34,174 nucleotides of DNA from an uncultured Chloroflexota bacterium. Its GTDB lineage: Bacteria > Chloroflexota > Anaerolineae > UBA4142 > SHND01. This document shows, piece by piece, positions 7,610 to 15,018 of this stretch. Within the stretch, counting starts at the first letter, position 1, and each line of letters opens with the position of its first letter. Location of the stretch: positions 1-34,174 of the forward strand of contig CALMZO010000340.1 of assembly GCA_937870825.1 (NCBI GenBank). The letters run 5' to 3'. The position numbers were made by a program, and so were the translations under genes. A model generated the notes under the pieces. The model saw only the letters and a program-made list of their open reading frames with translations, made no database searches and was not told the origin of the DNA.

Positions 7610-8542
7610 ATGGCGAAACAACCTGTGGTGTTTGTGCATGACGGCGGTGTGGACGATTATTTGTCCACCGTCCTTTTGTTTACGATGGCGCATGTGAACG
7701 TGTTGGGCATCGCGGTCACGCCCGCCGACTGTTACATCGAACCGGCAGTGAGCGCGACGCGCAAAATTTTGGACTTGATGGATGTCAAAGGCGTGAGCGT
7801 CGCGCAGAGCAATGTGCGCGGCGTGAATCCGTTCCCGCGCATCTTTCGCCGCGATTCGTTCACGATTGACCATTTGCCGATTTTGAACCAAAAGGATGAA
7901 ATTCGTACGCCGCTCGCGCCGGAAAACGCGCCGGACTTTATTGTCAAAATTTTGCGCGCGCAAAAAGAGCCCGTGACGATTTTGGAAACGGGTCCGCTGA
8001 CGACAGTGGCTGCCGCGCTGGATATTGCCCCCGAGATTGAATCGAAAATCAAAGAAATCGTGTGGATGGGCGGCGCGCTGAATGTGATGGGCAACGTTGA
8101 CCCCATCATGGAGGGCGGACAGGACCGCACGGCGGAATGGAATGTGTATTGGGACCCGCCTGCCGCCGCGCGCGTGTGGGCGACAAAAATTCCCATCATC
8201 ATTTGTCCGCTCGATTTGACGAATCATGTTCCCGTTACGTCCGCGTTTTTAAAGCAGTTGGGGAAACAGTACAAATATCCGCTCTCGGATTTTGCCGGAC
8301 AATGTTACGCGCTCGTCGTGCATCAAGATTATTTTTTCTGGGACGTTCTCACGACGGCGTATATCGGACATCCCGAATTTTTCACATTGAAAGAATACGA
8401 AACGGAAATTATTACGACGGGTAAGAGTCAAGGACGCACGTTGGTCAAACCCGGCGGCAGAAAAATTCGCGCGCTGGAGACAGTAGATTTGAATAAATTT
8501 TACGCGTACGTTCTTGAATCGCTTCGCAAGTGGAAAGTGTGA
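7610..8542 (+). CDS. Nucleoside hydrolase (IU-NH family), variant active site
   Basis: Cleaves the N-glycosidic bond of ribonucleosides to give free base and ribose. The 310-residue length fits the family. The calcium-binding N-terminal cluster is HDGGVDD, keeping the Asp10/Asp14/Asp15 equivalents (Asp11, Asp15, Asp16 here), but the usual DxDPG is altered. The middle has the typical ILETGPLTTVAAAL and EIVWMGGAL. Near the C-terminus the usual His-Asp pair appears as Trp-Asp in FFWDVLTTAYIGHPEFF, so the Asp calcium ligand is kept and the proton-donor His seems replaced. These changes suggest a subgroup with different base preference. Its location opposite a purine deaminase operon and near ribokinase supports a nucleoside-catabolic role. 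Confidence 0.9.
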   Translation: MAKQPVVFVHDGGVDDYLSTVLLFTMAHVNVLGIAVTPADCYIEPAVSATRKILDLMDVKGVSVAQSNVRGVNPFPRIFRRDSFTIDHLPILNQKDEIRTPLAPENAPDFIVKILRAQKEPVTILETGPLTTVAAALDIAPEIESKIKEIVWMGGALNVMGNVDPIMEGGQDRTAEWNVYWDPPAAARVWATKIPIIICPLDLTNHVPVTSAFLKQLGKQYKYPLSDFAGQCYALVVHQDYFFWDVLTTAYIGHPEFFTLKEYETEIITTGKSQGRTLVKPGGRKIRALETVDLNKFYAYVLESLRKWKV

Positions 8543-8557
8543 GCAACACGCTTGTTG

Positions 8558-8643
8558 TGTCATTTCGAGCAAAAGCGAGAAATCTCTTTTGCACAATGCG
8601 AGATTTCTCGCTTGCTGTAATCAGCAAATCGCTCGAAATGACA
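8558..8643. repeat. Double-arm palindromic REP-like element
   Basis: Outer arms TGTCATTTCGAGC (8558-8570) and its exact complement (8631-8643) enclose a second perfect 13-bp pair, AAGCGAGAAATCT (8573-8585) with its complement (8601-8613). A short CAACA/TGTTG hairpin directly precedes it (8544-8557). It fills the gap between the nucleoside hydrolase and the DUF6941 gene and may end or stabilise the upstream transcript. From memory, very similar palindromes are dispersed in other bacterial genomes. Confidence 0.88.
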
Positions 8644-8653
8644 ATCACGAATT

Positions 8654-9061
8654 ATGCAACTCCGCATCGCCGCGCTTGCCGATTACACCAACATCACCGA
8701 TAACGGCAAACTGAACATTCTCGGAATTTTTTCGCAGATTCACGCGGCGAATGTGCCTGCCGTACATCCGCAAATGCAGTTCGTCGTGCAATTCGCGTTT
8801 GAGCCAATCGAGACGGGCGATAAAACGATTCGCATTGTGTTGCAAGATGAGGACGGGAACGAATTGTTGGCAATGCAAGGCAACCTCACTATTCCAAAAC
8901 CAAACACGCCCGACCCTGTCGTCGTGAATCAAATTTTAGTTTTGCAAAATGTCACGTTCCCGCATTTTGGCAATTACGAATTTGTCATCGAAGTGGACGG
9001 CGAAACGATTCCCACACAAATTCCGCTGGATGTTTTACCTACAAACGCGCCGCCAGAATAA
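8654..9061 (+). CDS. DUF6941-family protein
   Basis: 135-residue protein of unknown function. The pattern LRIAALADYTNITDNGKLNILGIF, then PAVHPQMQFVVQFAF and a predicted all-beta body with DGETIPTQIPLDV at the end, matches the DUF6941 family as I remember it. These are small beta-rich proteins of about 130 residues. There is no signal peptide or membrane segment. The ATG lies only 10 bp after a palindromic repeat, and the stop is directly followed by a heptad array and the ribokinase gene, so the two are probably cotranscribed. No function is claimed. Confidence 0.7.
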   Translation: MQLRIAALADYTNITDNGKLNILGIFSQIHAANVPAVHPQMQFVVQFAFEPIETGDKTIRIVLQDEDGNELLAMQGNLTIPKPNTPDPVVVNQILVLQNVTFPHFGNYEFVIEVDGETIPTQIPLDVLPTNAPPE

Positions 9062-9117
9062 TTGAACGAATGTCGAATGATTGAAAATTCGCAATCCGAA
9101 ATTCACAATCAAAAATC
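9062..9117. repeat. Heptad repeat array spanning the ribokinase start
   Basis: Eight 7-bp words (GAAAATT, CGAAATT, CACAATC and variants) in one orientation. The array begins at the first base after the DUF6941 stop codon and runs into the ribokinase frame, where it encodes the first 13-14 residues. Confidence 0.75.
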
Positions 9118-10030
9118 CGTTGTCACCGTCGTCGGCAGCTTCGCCGTCGGTCTCACACTGCGCGCAGACCGTTTTCCTGTCAAAGGCGAAACACTGCTCG
9201 GACGCGATTTCGATATGGGACCGGGCGGCAAGGGCAGCAATCAAGCGGTGCAAGCCGCGCGGCTCGGCGCGGATGTGGAATTTGTCGCGCGCTTGGGCAA
9301 TGACAATTTTGGCGCGATTGGAAAAAAATTGTACGCAGAGGAAAACGTTGGCGCGACATTTTTGGTGGAATCGGATGGACGCAACACAGGCGTCGGGTTC
9401 ATCGTCCTCGACGCGCGCGGCGACAATTTTATTGTTCTCGACCCCGGCGCAAACGCGTTGTTTTCGCCTGACGATGTGGAACGCGCGCGCAAGCGCATTC
9501 AATCGAGTCAAGTCCTCATCACGCAGTTGGAAATTCCCGTCGAAACAGCGGGCTATGCGTTGAAACTCGCGCGCGAAGCGAACGTCATCAGCATTTTGAA
9601 TCCCGCGCCCGCGCGCCGCGTCGCACCCGACATTTTGAAAAACGCGGACATTGTGACGCCGAACGAAACGGAACTGCGAATTTTGCTCGGACGCGCGCCC
9701 GATGCCAAAGTGAACGCGATTGATTTGTGCGACGAACTTTTGCAGATGGGCGTGCAGCGCATCATCCTCACGCGCGGCGCGCGCGGCGCAATGATTGTCA
9801 CGCGTGAGGGTTATCTCAACATTCCCGCGTTTCCAGTGGATGTTGTGGATACCACCGGCGCGGGCGACGCGTTCAACGGCACTCTCGCGACGTATCTCGC
9901 CAGCGGAATGCCGCTCGAACCTGCTGTCCGTCATGCGGCGGCGGCAGGCGCGCTCGCTTGCACAAAATTGGGTGTGATTCCCGCACTGCCGCACGCGCAA
10001 GATGTGGCGCGGTTGCTGCGCGGCGATTGA
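9077..10030 (+). CDS. rbsK: Ribokinase (PfkB family)
   Basis: Phosphorylates ribose to ribose 5-phosphate, here probably the ribose released by nucleoside hydrolase. PfkB signature 1 is GPGGKGSNQA (about residues 48-57). Signature 2 is DTTGAGDAFNG with the catalytic base at about Asp264. The anion hole and ATP site are typical, and the C-terminus ALACTKLGVIPALPHAQDV resembles ribokinase rather than fructokinase. ATG 9077 is used; a TTG at 9062 is also in frame. The first 14 residues (MIENSQSEIH and following) come from a heptad repeat array and have no counterpart in the family; the true fold starts at VVTVVGSFAVG. Other PfkB sugar or nucleoside kinases remain possible. Confidence 0.88.
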   Translation: MIENSQSEIHNQKSVVTVVGSFAVGLTLRADRFPVKGETLLGRDFDMGPGGKGSNQAVQAARLGADVEFVARLGNDNFGAIGKKLYAEENVGATFLVESDGRNTGVGFIVLDARGDNFIVLDPGANALFSPDDVERARKRIQSSQVLITQLEIPVETAGYALKLAREANVISILNPAPARRVAPDILKNADIVTPNETELRILLGRAPDAKVNAIDLCDELLQMGVQRIILTRGARGAMIVTREGYLNIPAFPVDVVDTTGAGDAFNGTLATYLASGMPLEPAVRHAAAAGALACTKLGVIPALPHAQDVARLLRGD

Positions 10031-10037
10031 ATATCCG

Positions 10038-10829
10038 ATGAGTGAAAAAAAATCAGAACCGCGAGACCGTACTCCGGTTTATATTGCGATTGTCGGTGCG
10101 ACAGCAACGGTGCTTGCGGCATTGATTACGCAGCTGCCCAACTTGATGAATCGTCCTGAAGTGACGCCAACTCCCATCGTCATCACCGCGACACCTCCGC
10201 CGACACATGTCACGCAAGCAACGAATATGTCACCCGGCGCGACAACTGCACCATCAACCACTGCTCCAACCGCAACGGTAGAATTGCGCGCGGCAAGCGC
10301 CACGCCCGTTCCGTCATCGCCAACGCCAGACAATATCGTCACACTCGTTCTCGTGAACAATCTGCCGCAGGCAATGGAATTTTTTGTGGACGGCGTTTCC
10401 GTCTCGTCCATTGACAGCGGCGCGTACCAAGTTGTGCCGGTGGAACGCGGCAGACACGAATTCAAACAATGCGTGCATGGGAGTGATACTGCGAATCCCA
10501 ACAATTGTTTCGCCAAATCCACAATCCTCAATGACGCGGTAGATTATTGGGAAATGTTCGAGACCAATAGCTCCATTCCGCCGCAAAGCACGCTCAAACT
10601 CATTGTCATCAATCAATCGTCAACGCCGCAAGATATTTTCATGGACGGAATTTTTGCGAAAACGGTGAACGCGCGCGATTTTATCGAATTGAATGGACCC
10701 GGCGGATTGCACACGATTCAACCGTGCGCGCAAGGCGCAACTCCCGCAAGCGGCAGCTGCGGCGAACGCACATCGCTGCAGCTGAGCAAACGAATCGAGA
10801 TTTACAAAATTCTTGGCAATGTCCCCTGA
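10038..10829 (+). CDS. Membrane-anchored surface protein with two Cys-paired repeats
   Basis: 263 residues from ATG 10038. A charged start is followed by one membrane helix (VYIAIVGATATVLAALITQL), then a Thr/Pro/Ala-rich tether of about 80 residues. Two similar extracytoplasmic modules follow. Module one runs from NIVTLVLVNNLPQAMEFFVDG to the DYWEMFE region, module two from TLKLIVINQSSTPQDIFMDG to RIEIYKI. Each has a beta-strand opener, a (V/M)DG turn, a GGxH or GRHEF-like strand and two cysteines (Cys-x-rich-Cys), suggesting one disulfide each. The layout resembles PEGA or DUF4397-like surface domains, but I cannot assign it. It starts 8 bp after ribokinase and overlaps the next gene by 11 bp, so it is in the same operon. 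Confidence 0.75.
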   Translation: MSEKKSEPRDRTPVYIAIVGATATVLAALITQLPNLMNRPEVTPTPIVITATPPPTHVTQATNMSPGATTAPSTTAPTATVELRAASATPVPSSPTPDNIVTLVLVNNLPQAMEFFVDGVSVSSIDSGAYQVVPVERGRHEFKQCVHGSDTANPNNCFAKSTILNDAVDYWEMFETNSSIPPQSTLKLIVINQSSTPQDIFMDGIFAKTVNARDFIELNGPGGLHTIQPCAQGATPASGSCGERTSLQLSKRIEIYKILGNVP

Positions 10830-11856
10830 TTTGCCGCGCGCCGCAATCCTCAACCTCTTGCGCGGACAGCGCGGCGATACCATCCCTTGCTTTGGCGCGC
10901 TCTCGACCATCATCGAACCCGCGCTCGAAACGCGCGCGTTACCATTTCACGAAATCCATCGCGACGTGGAAAAAATGGTCACGGCTGCCGCGTCCGCGCA
11001 CGAATTGTACGGCTGGCATTCGGCAACTCTCCCCACAAGTTTGATTGTCGAAGCCGAAGCGTTCGGCGCAGTTGTGGACTATCGCGACGACATGCCCGAA
11101 GCGATGTGGCCCCTCGTGCCGCACGCCCCGTTCGATGCGCCACAGGACGTACGCGTACCGCGCGGCGATTTTGCGCGGCGCGGCAGCATTCCCCTCGTTT
11201 GTGACGCACTGCGTCAATTGAAACATCGCGTCGGAGAAAAAATCGTCGTCGGCGCGTGGATTGCCGGACCGTTCACGCTCGGTTCGTACGCGATTGATTT
11301 GAATACGCTGCTGCTCGACGTAAAACGCGCGCCGCAAGATGTCGCGCGCGCGCTCGACATTTTTGCCGACGCGTTGATTGCCACCGCGAACGCGTATGTG
11401 GACGTGGGCGCGGATTTCATCACCATTCACGAAATGGGCGGCTCGCCCGGTGTCTTGGGACCGCGCGCGTTCGGCGAATTGATTCTGCCGCGTTTGCAAA
11501 AAATAATTTCTACGATTTCGGTGCCAACCATTTTGAGCGTGTGCGGCAACACGAACAGGGCGATGCACTTGCTCGCGCAATCCGGCGCAAATGCCATTCA
11601 TGTGGAACACACGAACGACTTGAAAAAATCGCGCGAAATTCTCGGACGCGATGTTTTGCTCTTTGGCAATCTCGACCCCGTGCGCGACATTGCCAACGGC
11701 GACGCGGAAAAAATTCGCGCGGCGGTGGAACACTGCGCGCCGTTCGTGGACGCCATCATGCCCGGCTGCGACTTGTATTTGCAAACGCCCGCCGAAAATT
11801 TGCGCGCGCTGTTGAACGCGACAGAAAATTTACCACAACTACAACCCCCAGTTTGA
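10819..11856 (+). CDS. Uroporphyrinogen decarboxylase/MtaA-family protein
   Basis: 345-residue TIM-barrel protein of the UroD/MtaA/CmuA family. Members either decarboxylate uroporphyrinogen III or transfer methyl groups from corrinoid proteins to thiols. The visible core is AGPFTLGSY, then ITIHEMGGSPGVLGPRAF, SVCGNTNRAMHLLA, NAIHVEHTNDL and LFGNLDP, with a final MPGCDLYLQTPAENLRAL. The two cysteines of the MtaA-type zinc site (xxC in SVCGN and GCD near the end) are kept, but the usual His of HxC is Ser. The arginine-rich substrate loop of true UroD is absent at the N-terminus, so a corrinoid methyltransferase-like role is more likely than haem synthesis. ATG 10819 overlaps the upstream gene by 11 bp. 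Confidence 0.82.
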   Translation: MSPDLPRAAILNLLRGQRGDTIPCFGALSTIIEPALETRALPFHEIHRDVEKMVTAAASAHELYGWHSATLPTSLIVEAEAFGAVVDYRDDMPEAMWPLVPHAPFDAPQDVRVPRGDFARRGSIPLVCDALRQLKHRVGEKIVVGAWIAGPFTLGSYAIDLNTLLLDVKRAPQDVARALDIFADALIATANAYVDVGADFITIHEMGGSPGVLGPRAFGELILPRLQKIISTISVPTILSVCGNTNRAMHLLAQSGANAIHVEHTNDLKKSREILGRDVLLFGNLDPVRDIANGDAEKIRAAVEHCAPFVDAIMPGCDLYLQTPAENLRALLNATENLPQLQPPV

Positions 11857-11882
11857 ACGTCCGCAGGGACGTTTTGTGTTTT
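11856..11882 (+). terminator. Rho-independent terminator after the UroD-like gene
   Basis: Stem AACGTCC (11856-11862) with GGACGTT (11867-11873), loop GCAG, followed by a T-rich tail. The stem starts in the last base of the stop codon and closes the operon that begins at 7610. Confidence 0.7.
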
Positions 11883-11947
11883 AGTTGCCGCGATTTCCAA
11901 TCGCTCGTTCGCCGCTTGCCAAAATAATTTATCAATGCCAAAATGAG

Positions 11948-12017
11948 ACAGATTGCGAATTGCGAAATGGAAATTTGAAAATCGCAATTCGCAATTCCCA
12001 ATTCGCAATTTCCAATT
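11948..12017. repeat. Heptad repeat array with dyad symmetry
   Basis: Ten consecutive 7-bp words: GCGAATT-type in the first half, CGCAATT-type (its complement) in the second. A perfect 14-bp stem forms between 11952-11965 and 11982-11995. It lies between the terminator and the GNAT gene that starts at 12030. Confidence 0.85.
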
Positions 12018-12029
12018 CACTGAGGTGCC

Positions 12030-13538
12030 ATGAACGTCCGTCCCATTCAAGAATCTGACATCGAGACCGTCATCGGCTTGTTTCGCAAAAACTATGGTGA
12101 TGATTATGCCATGCCCGAATTTTATGACCCGCAGTGGGTCAAGCGCGGCGTGTATTCCGACAATATCGTTTGGTTAGTACTCGAAGATGAGGGCAAGATT
12201 GTCGCATCGGGCGCCATCATTTTGAACTTTGGCGATTACAATGACCAAATCGGCGAAATCGGGCGGCTCGTCGTTGACCCCGACGTCGCGGGTAAAGGAC
12301 TGGGGCGCGCGATGTTGGAAGCGTTGGTGGACGCGTCCGATGAACACGCGGAATTTGTGTTTGCCGAAGCGCGCACGGTGCATCCGAAAACGCAAAAAAT
12401 CAATGACCGCATCGGACTCGTGCCGCTCGGATTTTTGCCGCTGCATTACATGATGGCGTGGCGCGAAAGTCTGGTGTTTAGCGGACAACTTTTTGGAAAT
12501 GGACGCGCGCTGCGTCGCATCGGGCAAGCCGAAGTGATTCCCGCGCTGGAACCGCTCGCAAAACTTTCGCTGAAAAATTTGGAACTCGGCGAAGCCGTTC
12601 ACGTACGCGATGGTTTGCATCCGTATCCGGTTGACCAACAAATTGATATTCATCCGCTCACCGCGTCGTCGCTCATTCGCGTTTTGAAAATTGAACAGGG
12701 ACGCCTGACCGAACCCGAAATTTTTGGCGGCGGCAGCATTGATGAAGGGTTGACGCAACTGCAAGCGCGCAAAGCAAAATATGTCGTCGCGTCCGAAGGC
12801 GAGCGCACGCTCGGCGCGCTCGGCTTTATTCACCATCCGCGCCACGACAGCATTCGCATCATCGAACTCATCGCGCAAGACAGCGCGGTGAAGGGTTCGT
12901 TACTGCGTTGGGCAATTGACCACGCGCAAGATGAATACGCGGCGCAAGTGATTGAAGTGGACGCGAGCGCGTATTCGCCGCGAATGCAGCAGACGTTGTA
13001 CAGCATGGGTTTTTTGCCGACGAGTTATGTGCCGGGCATGGTGTTTCATCAGACCGCGCGTTATGACGTGGTGAAATTTGCGAAACTGAATACGCCGTGG
13101 GAACTCGGTCCGTTTGAACTCACCGAGTCGTCGCAAGCATATTTTGACCTCGTTGCGCCGCCGTTTATTCAAGCCGCGCAAGAACACGAGAACCGTTTGC
13201 GCGCGCTCAATTCTCCCGCATTGAAAAATTTCACACCGCTCGATGCGTACTTGGTCAATCGCGCAGGTCACGCGTTCGATGTCGCACACGGCGCAACGCT
13301 CGAACCGAACAACATCTATCTCGTCGTCAACGGCGCGTTCAAACAAGGTGAACGCGTCATCGGGCGGGGGGGGGTGTTTGGCGCGGGCATCGCGTTCGGC
13401 GAAACCTCCGACACGGACGCAATTGCCCAAGAAAATTCGCGCGTGTTTGCCTTGAGCAAAGCCGAACTCGACAAAATGTGTGAAATGCACCCGCGCCTGG
13501 GCATCAAGTTGTATCAGAATTTGGCGAACTTGAGATAG
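12030..13538 (+). CDS. Tandem GNAT acetyltransferase with C-terminal cNMP-binding-like domain
   Basis: 502-residue three-part protein. Residues about 1-145 are a GNAT domain (MNVRPIQESDIETVIGLF; acetyl-CoA loop DVAGKGLGRAML). Residues about 225-345 form a second GNAT-like unit (VASEGERTLGALGFIHH, ASAYSPRMQQTLYSMGF) without an obvious acetyl-CoA loop. Residues about 420-500 resemble the second half of a cyclic-nucleotide-binding domain (IYLVVNGAFKQGERVIG, GVFGAGIAFGE, VFALSKAELDKMCEMHP). The phosphate-binding cassette lacks the usual Glu and Arg, so cAMP binding is doubtful. Combined acetyltransferase/cNMP proteins exist in actinobacteria with the opposite domain order. A GAGGTG ribosome site precedes the ATG. 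It is 3 bp upstream of DUF2442. Confidence 0.78.
   Translation: MNVRPIQESDIETVIGLFRKNYGDDYAMPEFYDPQWVKRGVYSDNIVWLVLEDEGKIVASGAIILNFGDYNDQIGEIGRLVVDPDVAGKGLGRAMLEALVDASDEHAEFVFAEARTVHPKTQKINDRIGLVPLGFLPLHYMMAWRESLVFSGQLFGNGRALRRIGQAEVIPALEPLAKLSLKNLELGEAVHVRDGLHPYPVDQQIDIHPLTASSLIRVLKIEQGRLTEPEIFGGGSIDEGLTQLQARKAKYVVASEGERTLGALGFIHHPRHDSIRIIELIAQDSAVKGSLLRWAIDHAQDEYAAQVIEVDASAYSPRMQQTLYSMGFLPTSYVPGMVFHQTARYDVVKFAKLNTPWELGPFELTESSQAYFDLVAPPFIQAAQEHENRLRALNSPALKNFTPLDAYLVNRAGHAFDVAHGATLEPNNIYLVVNGAFKQGERVIGRGGVFGAGIAFGETSDTDAIAQENSRVFALSKAELDKMCEMHPRLGIKLYQNLANLR
13366..13374 (+). other. Run of nine G inside the GNAT/cNMP gene
   Basis: A G9 tract encodes Arg-Gly-Gly at the cNMP-like domain. The frame is intact on both sides (VIG before, VFG after, both family-like), so the assembled length appears right. 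Such a tract is prone to slippage and could switch the last 55 or so residues on and off. Confidence 0.8.
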
Positions 13539-13541
13539 TTT

Positions 13542-13808
13542 ATGTTTTTACATGTGAATGCTGTCAAGTATCTCGGTGAGTACAGGTTACGCCTCGCCTT
13601 TAATGATGGAAGCATTAAAGACGTTGATTTGAAAAATGAATTGTATGGGCAAATCTTTGAACCACTTCAAGATTTGACATACTTTCAACGCGTCTTGGTG
13701 AATCCTGATACACAAACGATTGAATGGCCCAATGGCGCTGATTTTGCGCCCGAGTTTTTGAACGAGATTGGTGAAACGGTTCCCATGGCAGAAAAAGTGA
13801 CGGCGTAG
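13542..13808 (+). CDS. DUF2442-family protein
   Basis: 88-residue small protein. The pattern YLGEYRLRLAFNDGSIKDVDL, then FEPLQDLTYFQRVLVNPDTQTIEWPNGADFAPEFL, is a full DUF2442 domain, usually 75-100 residues. These proteins often accompany DUF4160 or toxin-antitoxin loci, but no DUF4160 partner is seen here. The start codon is 3 bp after the GNAT gene stop and the next gene starts 27 bp later, so it is in a tight operon. The codons are less GC-rich than those of its neighbours, which may mean recent arrival. Function unknown. Confidence 0.8.
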   Translation: MFLHVNAVKYLGEYRLRLAFNDGSIKDVDLKNELYGQIFEPLQDLTYFQRVLVNPDTQTIEWPNGADFAPEFLNEIGETVPMAEKVTA

Positions 13809-13835
13809 GGATACTCCCGCCACGAAAGAAATCGC

Positions 13836-14960
13836 ATGGCAGTTCAAACCATCACACCCAAACCACGCAGTTTTCGCTTTCCCATTTCCATCAAACTCGA
13901 ACCGCGTCTCGAAACGCCGCGCTGGCTGCCGTGGGCGACGACGCTGGGTTCGGTCGCGCTCGCGCTGCTCATTACCGCGATTGTTTTGTTGGCGGTGGGC
14001 GCGGACCCCGTTCGTTCCTTCCGCGCAATTTATCTCGCCGCGTTCGGGAACGTCGGCGTTTTTTCGGATACGCTCGTCAAAGCGACGCCGCTCATTCTCA
14101 CCGGGCTCGCATGTTTGCTCGCGTTTCGGATGCGCTTGTGGAATATCGGCGCGGAGGGACAATTTTATTTGGGCGCGTGGGGTGCGACGTTGATTGTCGA
14201 AGCGGTGTTGGGCGCGGACGCGCCGGGTTGGGTTTTTATTCCCTTGATGCTTGTGTCGGGTTTCGCGTTCGGCGCGGTGTGGGGATTTATCCCGGGAATT
14301 TTAAAAGCGCGTTTCAACGTCAATGAAATTATCACAACGCTGATGCTCAATTACATTTCGTTGTATTGGGTGGCGTATTGGGTGTTTGGTTCGTGGAGCG
14401 AACGCGGTTTTCAAATGACGCCGATGTTTCCGCGCCAGTCGTGGCTCCCGCGTCTCACCGATTACGCGGCGTCATTCAAAATTTTTTCGGGACTGACTTT
14501 GCATCTCGGTTTTGTGTTTGCGATTCTTGCGGTTGTCGCGGTGTGGTACGTGTTGACGCGCACGCGATTCGGCTACGAGATTCGTTTGATTGGCGACAAT
14601 CCGAACGCGGCAAAATACGCGGGCGTGAATATCGCGGCGATGACGATTTTTGTATTCATGTTTTCGGGCGGACTTGCAGGCATCGCGGGCATGTCGGAGG
14701 TCACGGGCGTGGTGCATCGTTTGCAAGACCGCATTTCGCCGGGGTACGGTTTCACCGCGATTATTATCGCGTGGCTTGCCAAATTAAATCCGTGGGCAAT
14801 CGTTCCCGTCGCGATTCTGTTTGGCGGACTCTTGATTGGGAGTCGCGAAATTCAACCGAGCGGGCTCGCGCGTTTGCTGCAAGGCATTTTGTTGTTCACA
14901 TTGATTAGCAGCGAAGTGTTGAATCGGTATCGCGTGAAAATAGAACGCGTGAAAATGTAG
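13836..14960 (+). CDS. ABC transporter permease, nucleoside-type (YufP/BmpB-like), pair A first subunit
   Basis: 374-residue inner-membrane permease of the branched-chain/ribose/nucleoside superfamily. A cytoplasmic N-terminus of about 30 residues is followed by roughly eight to ten hydrophobic segments. Family motifs are RLWNIGAEGQFYLGAW, LKARFNVNEIITTLMLNYI, RTRFGYEIRLIGDNPNAAKYAGV (the coupling loop to the ATPase) and FSGGLAGIAGMSEV. It pairs with the shorter permease at 15019-15993 and resembles the permease at 16117-17244, but is clearly a diverged paralogue. No ATPase or binding protein is linked directly to pair A. It may serve the cassette at 16-21 kb or the left-edge ATPase. Confidence 0.93.
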   Translation: MAVQTITPKPRSFRFPISIKLEPRLETPRWLPWATTLGSVALALLITAIVLLAVGADPVRSFRAIYLAAFGNVGVFSDTLVKATPLILTGLACLLAFRMRLWNIGAEGQFYLGAWGATLIVEAVLGADAPGWVFIPLMLVSGFAFGAVWGFIPGILKARFNVNEIITTLMLNYISLYWVAYWVFGSWSERGFQMTPMFPRQSWLPRLTDYAASFKIFSGLTLHLGFVFAILAVVAVWYVLTRTRFGYEIRLIGDNPNAAKYAGVNIAAMTIFVFMFSGGLAGIAGMSEVTGVVHRLQDRISPGYGFTAIIIAWLAKLNPWAIVPVAILFGGLLIGSREIQPSGLARLLQGILLFTLISSEVLNRYRVKIERVKM

Positions 14961-15017
14961 CAAGTAGAAGGTAGCAAGGAACAATTTGACCTGCTACCCG
15001 CTACCTGATACCTCAAC
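14959..15017. repeat. Heptad repeat array filling the gap between permease genes
   Basis: Three AGCAAGT/AGAAGGT-type words followed by four words of the complementary orientation (CCTGCTA, CCCGCTA, CCTGATA). It begins within the TAG stop of the upstream gene and ends one base before the next ATG. Confidence 0.82.
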
Positions 15018-15018
15018 C

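Noticed and set aside
11948..12017. Heptad arrays considered as CRISPR
   Set aside because: The repeat unit is only 7 bp, without separate spacers of constant size, and no cas genes are present.
13366..13374. G9 run considered as a sequencing frameshift
   Set aside because: Family-like residues occur in the same frame on both sides of the run, so no frameshift is needed.
14986..15018. Upstream TTG start for permease A2
   Set aside because: It would translate the heptad array into an N-terminal extension. ATG 15019 matches the family start.
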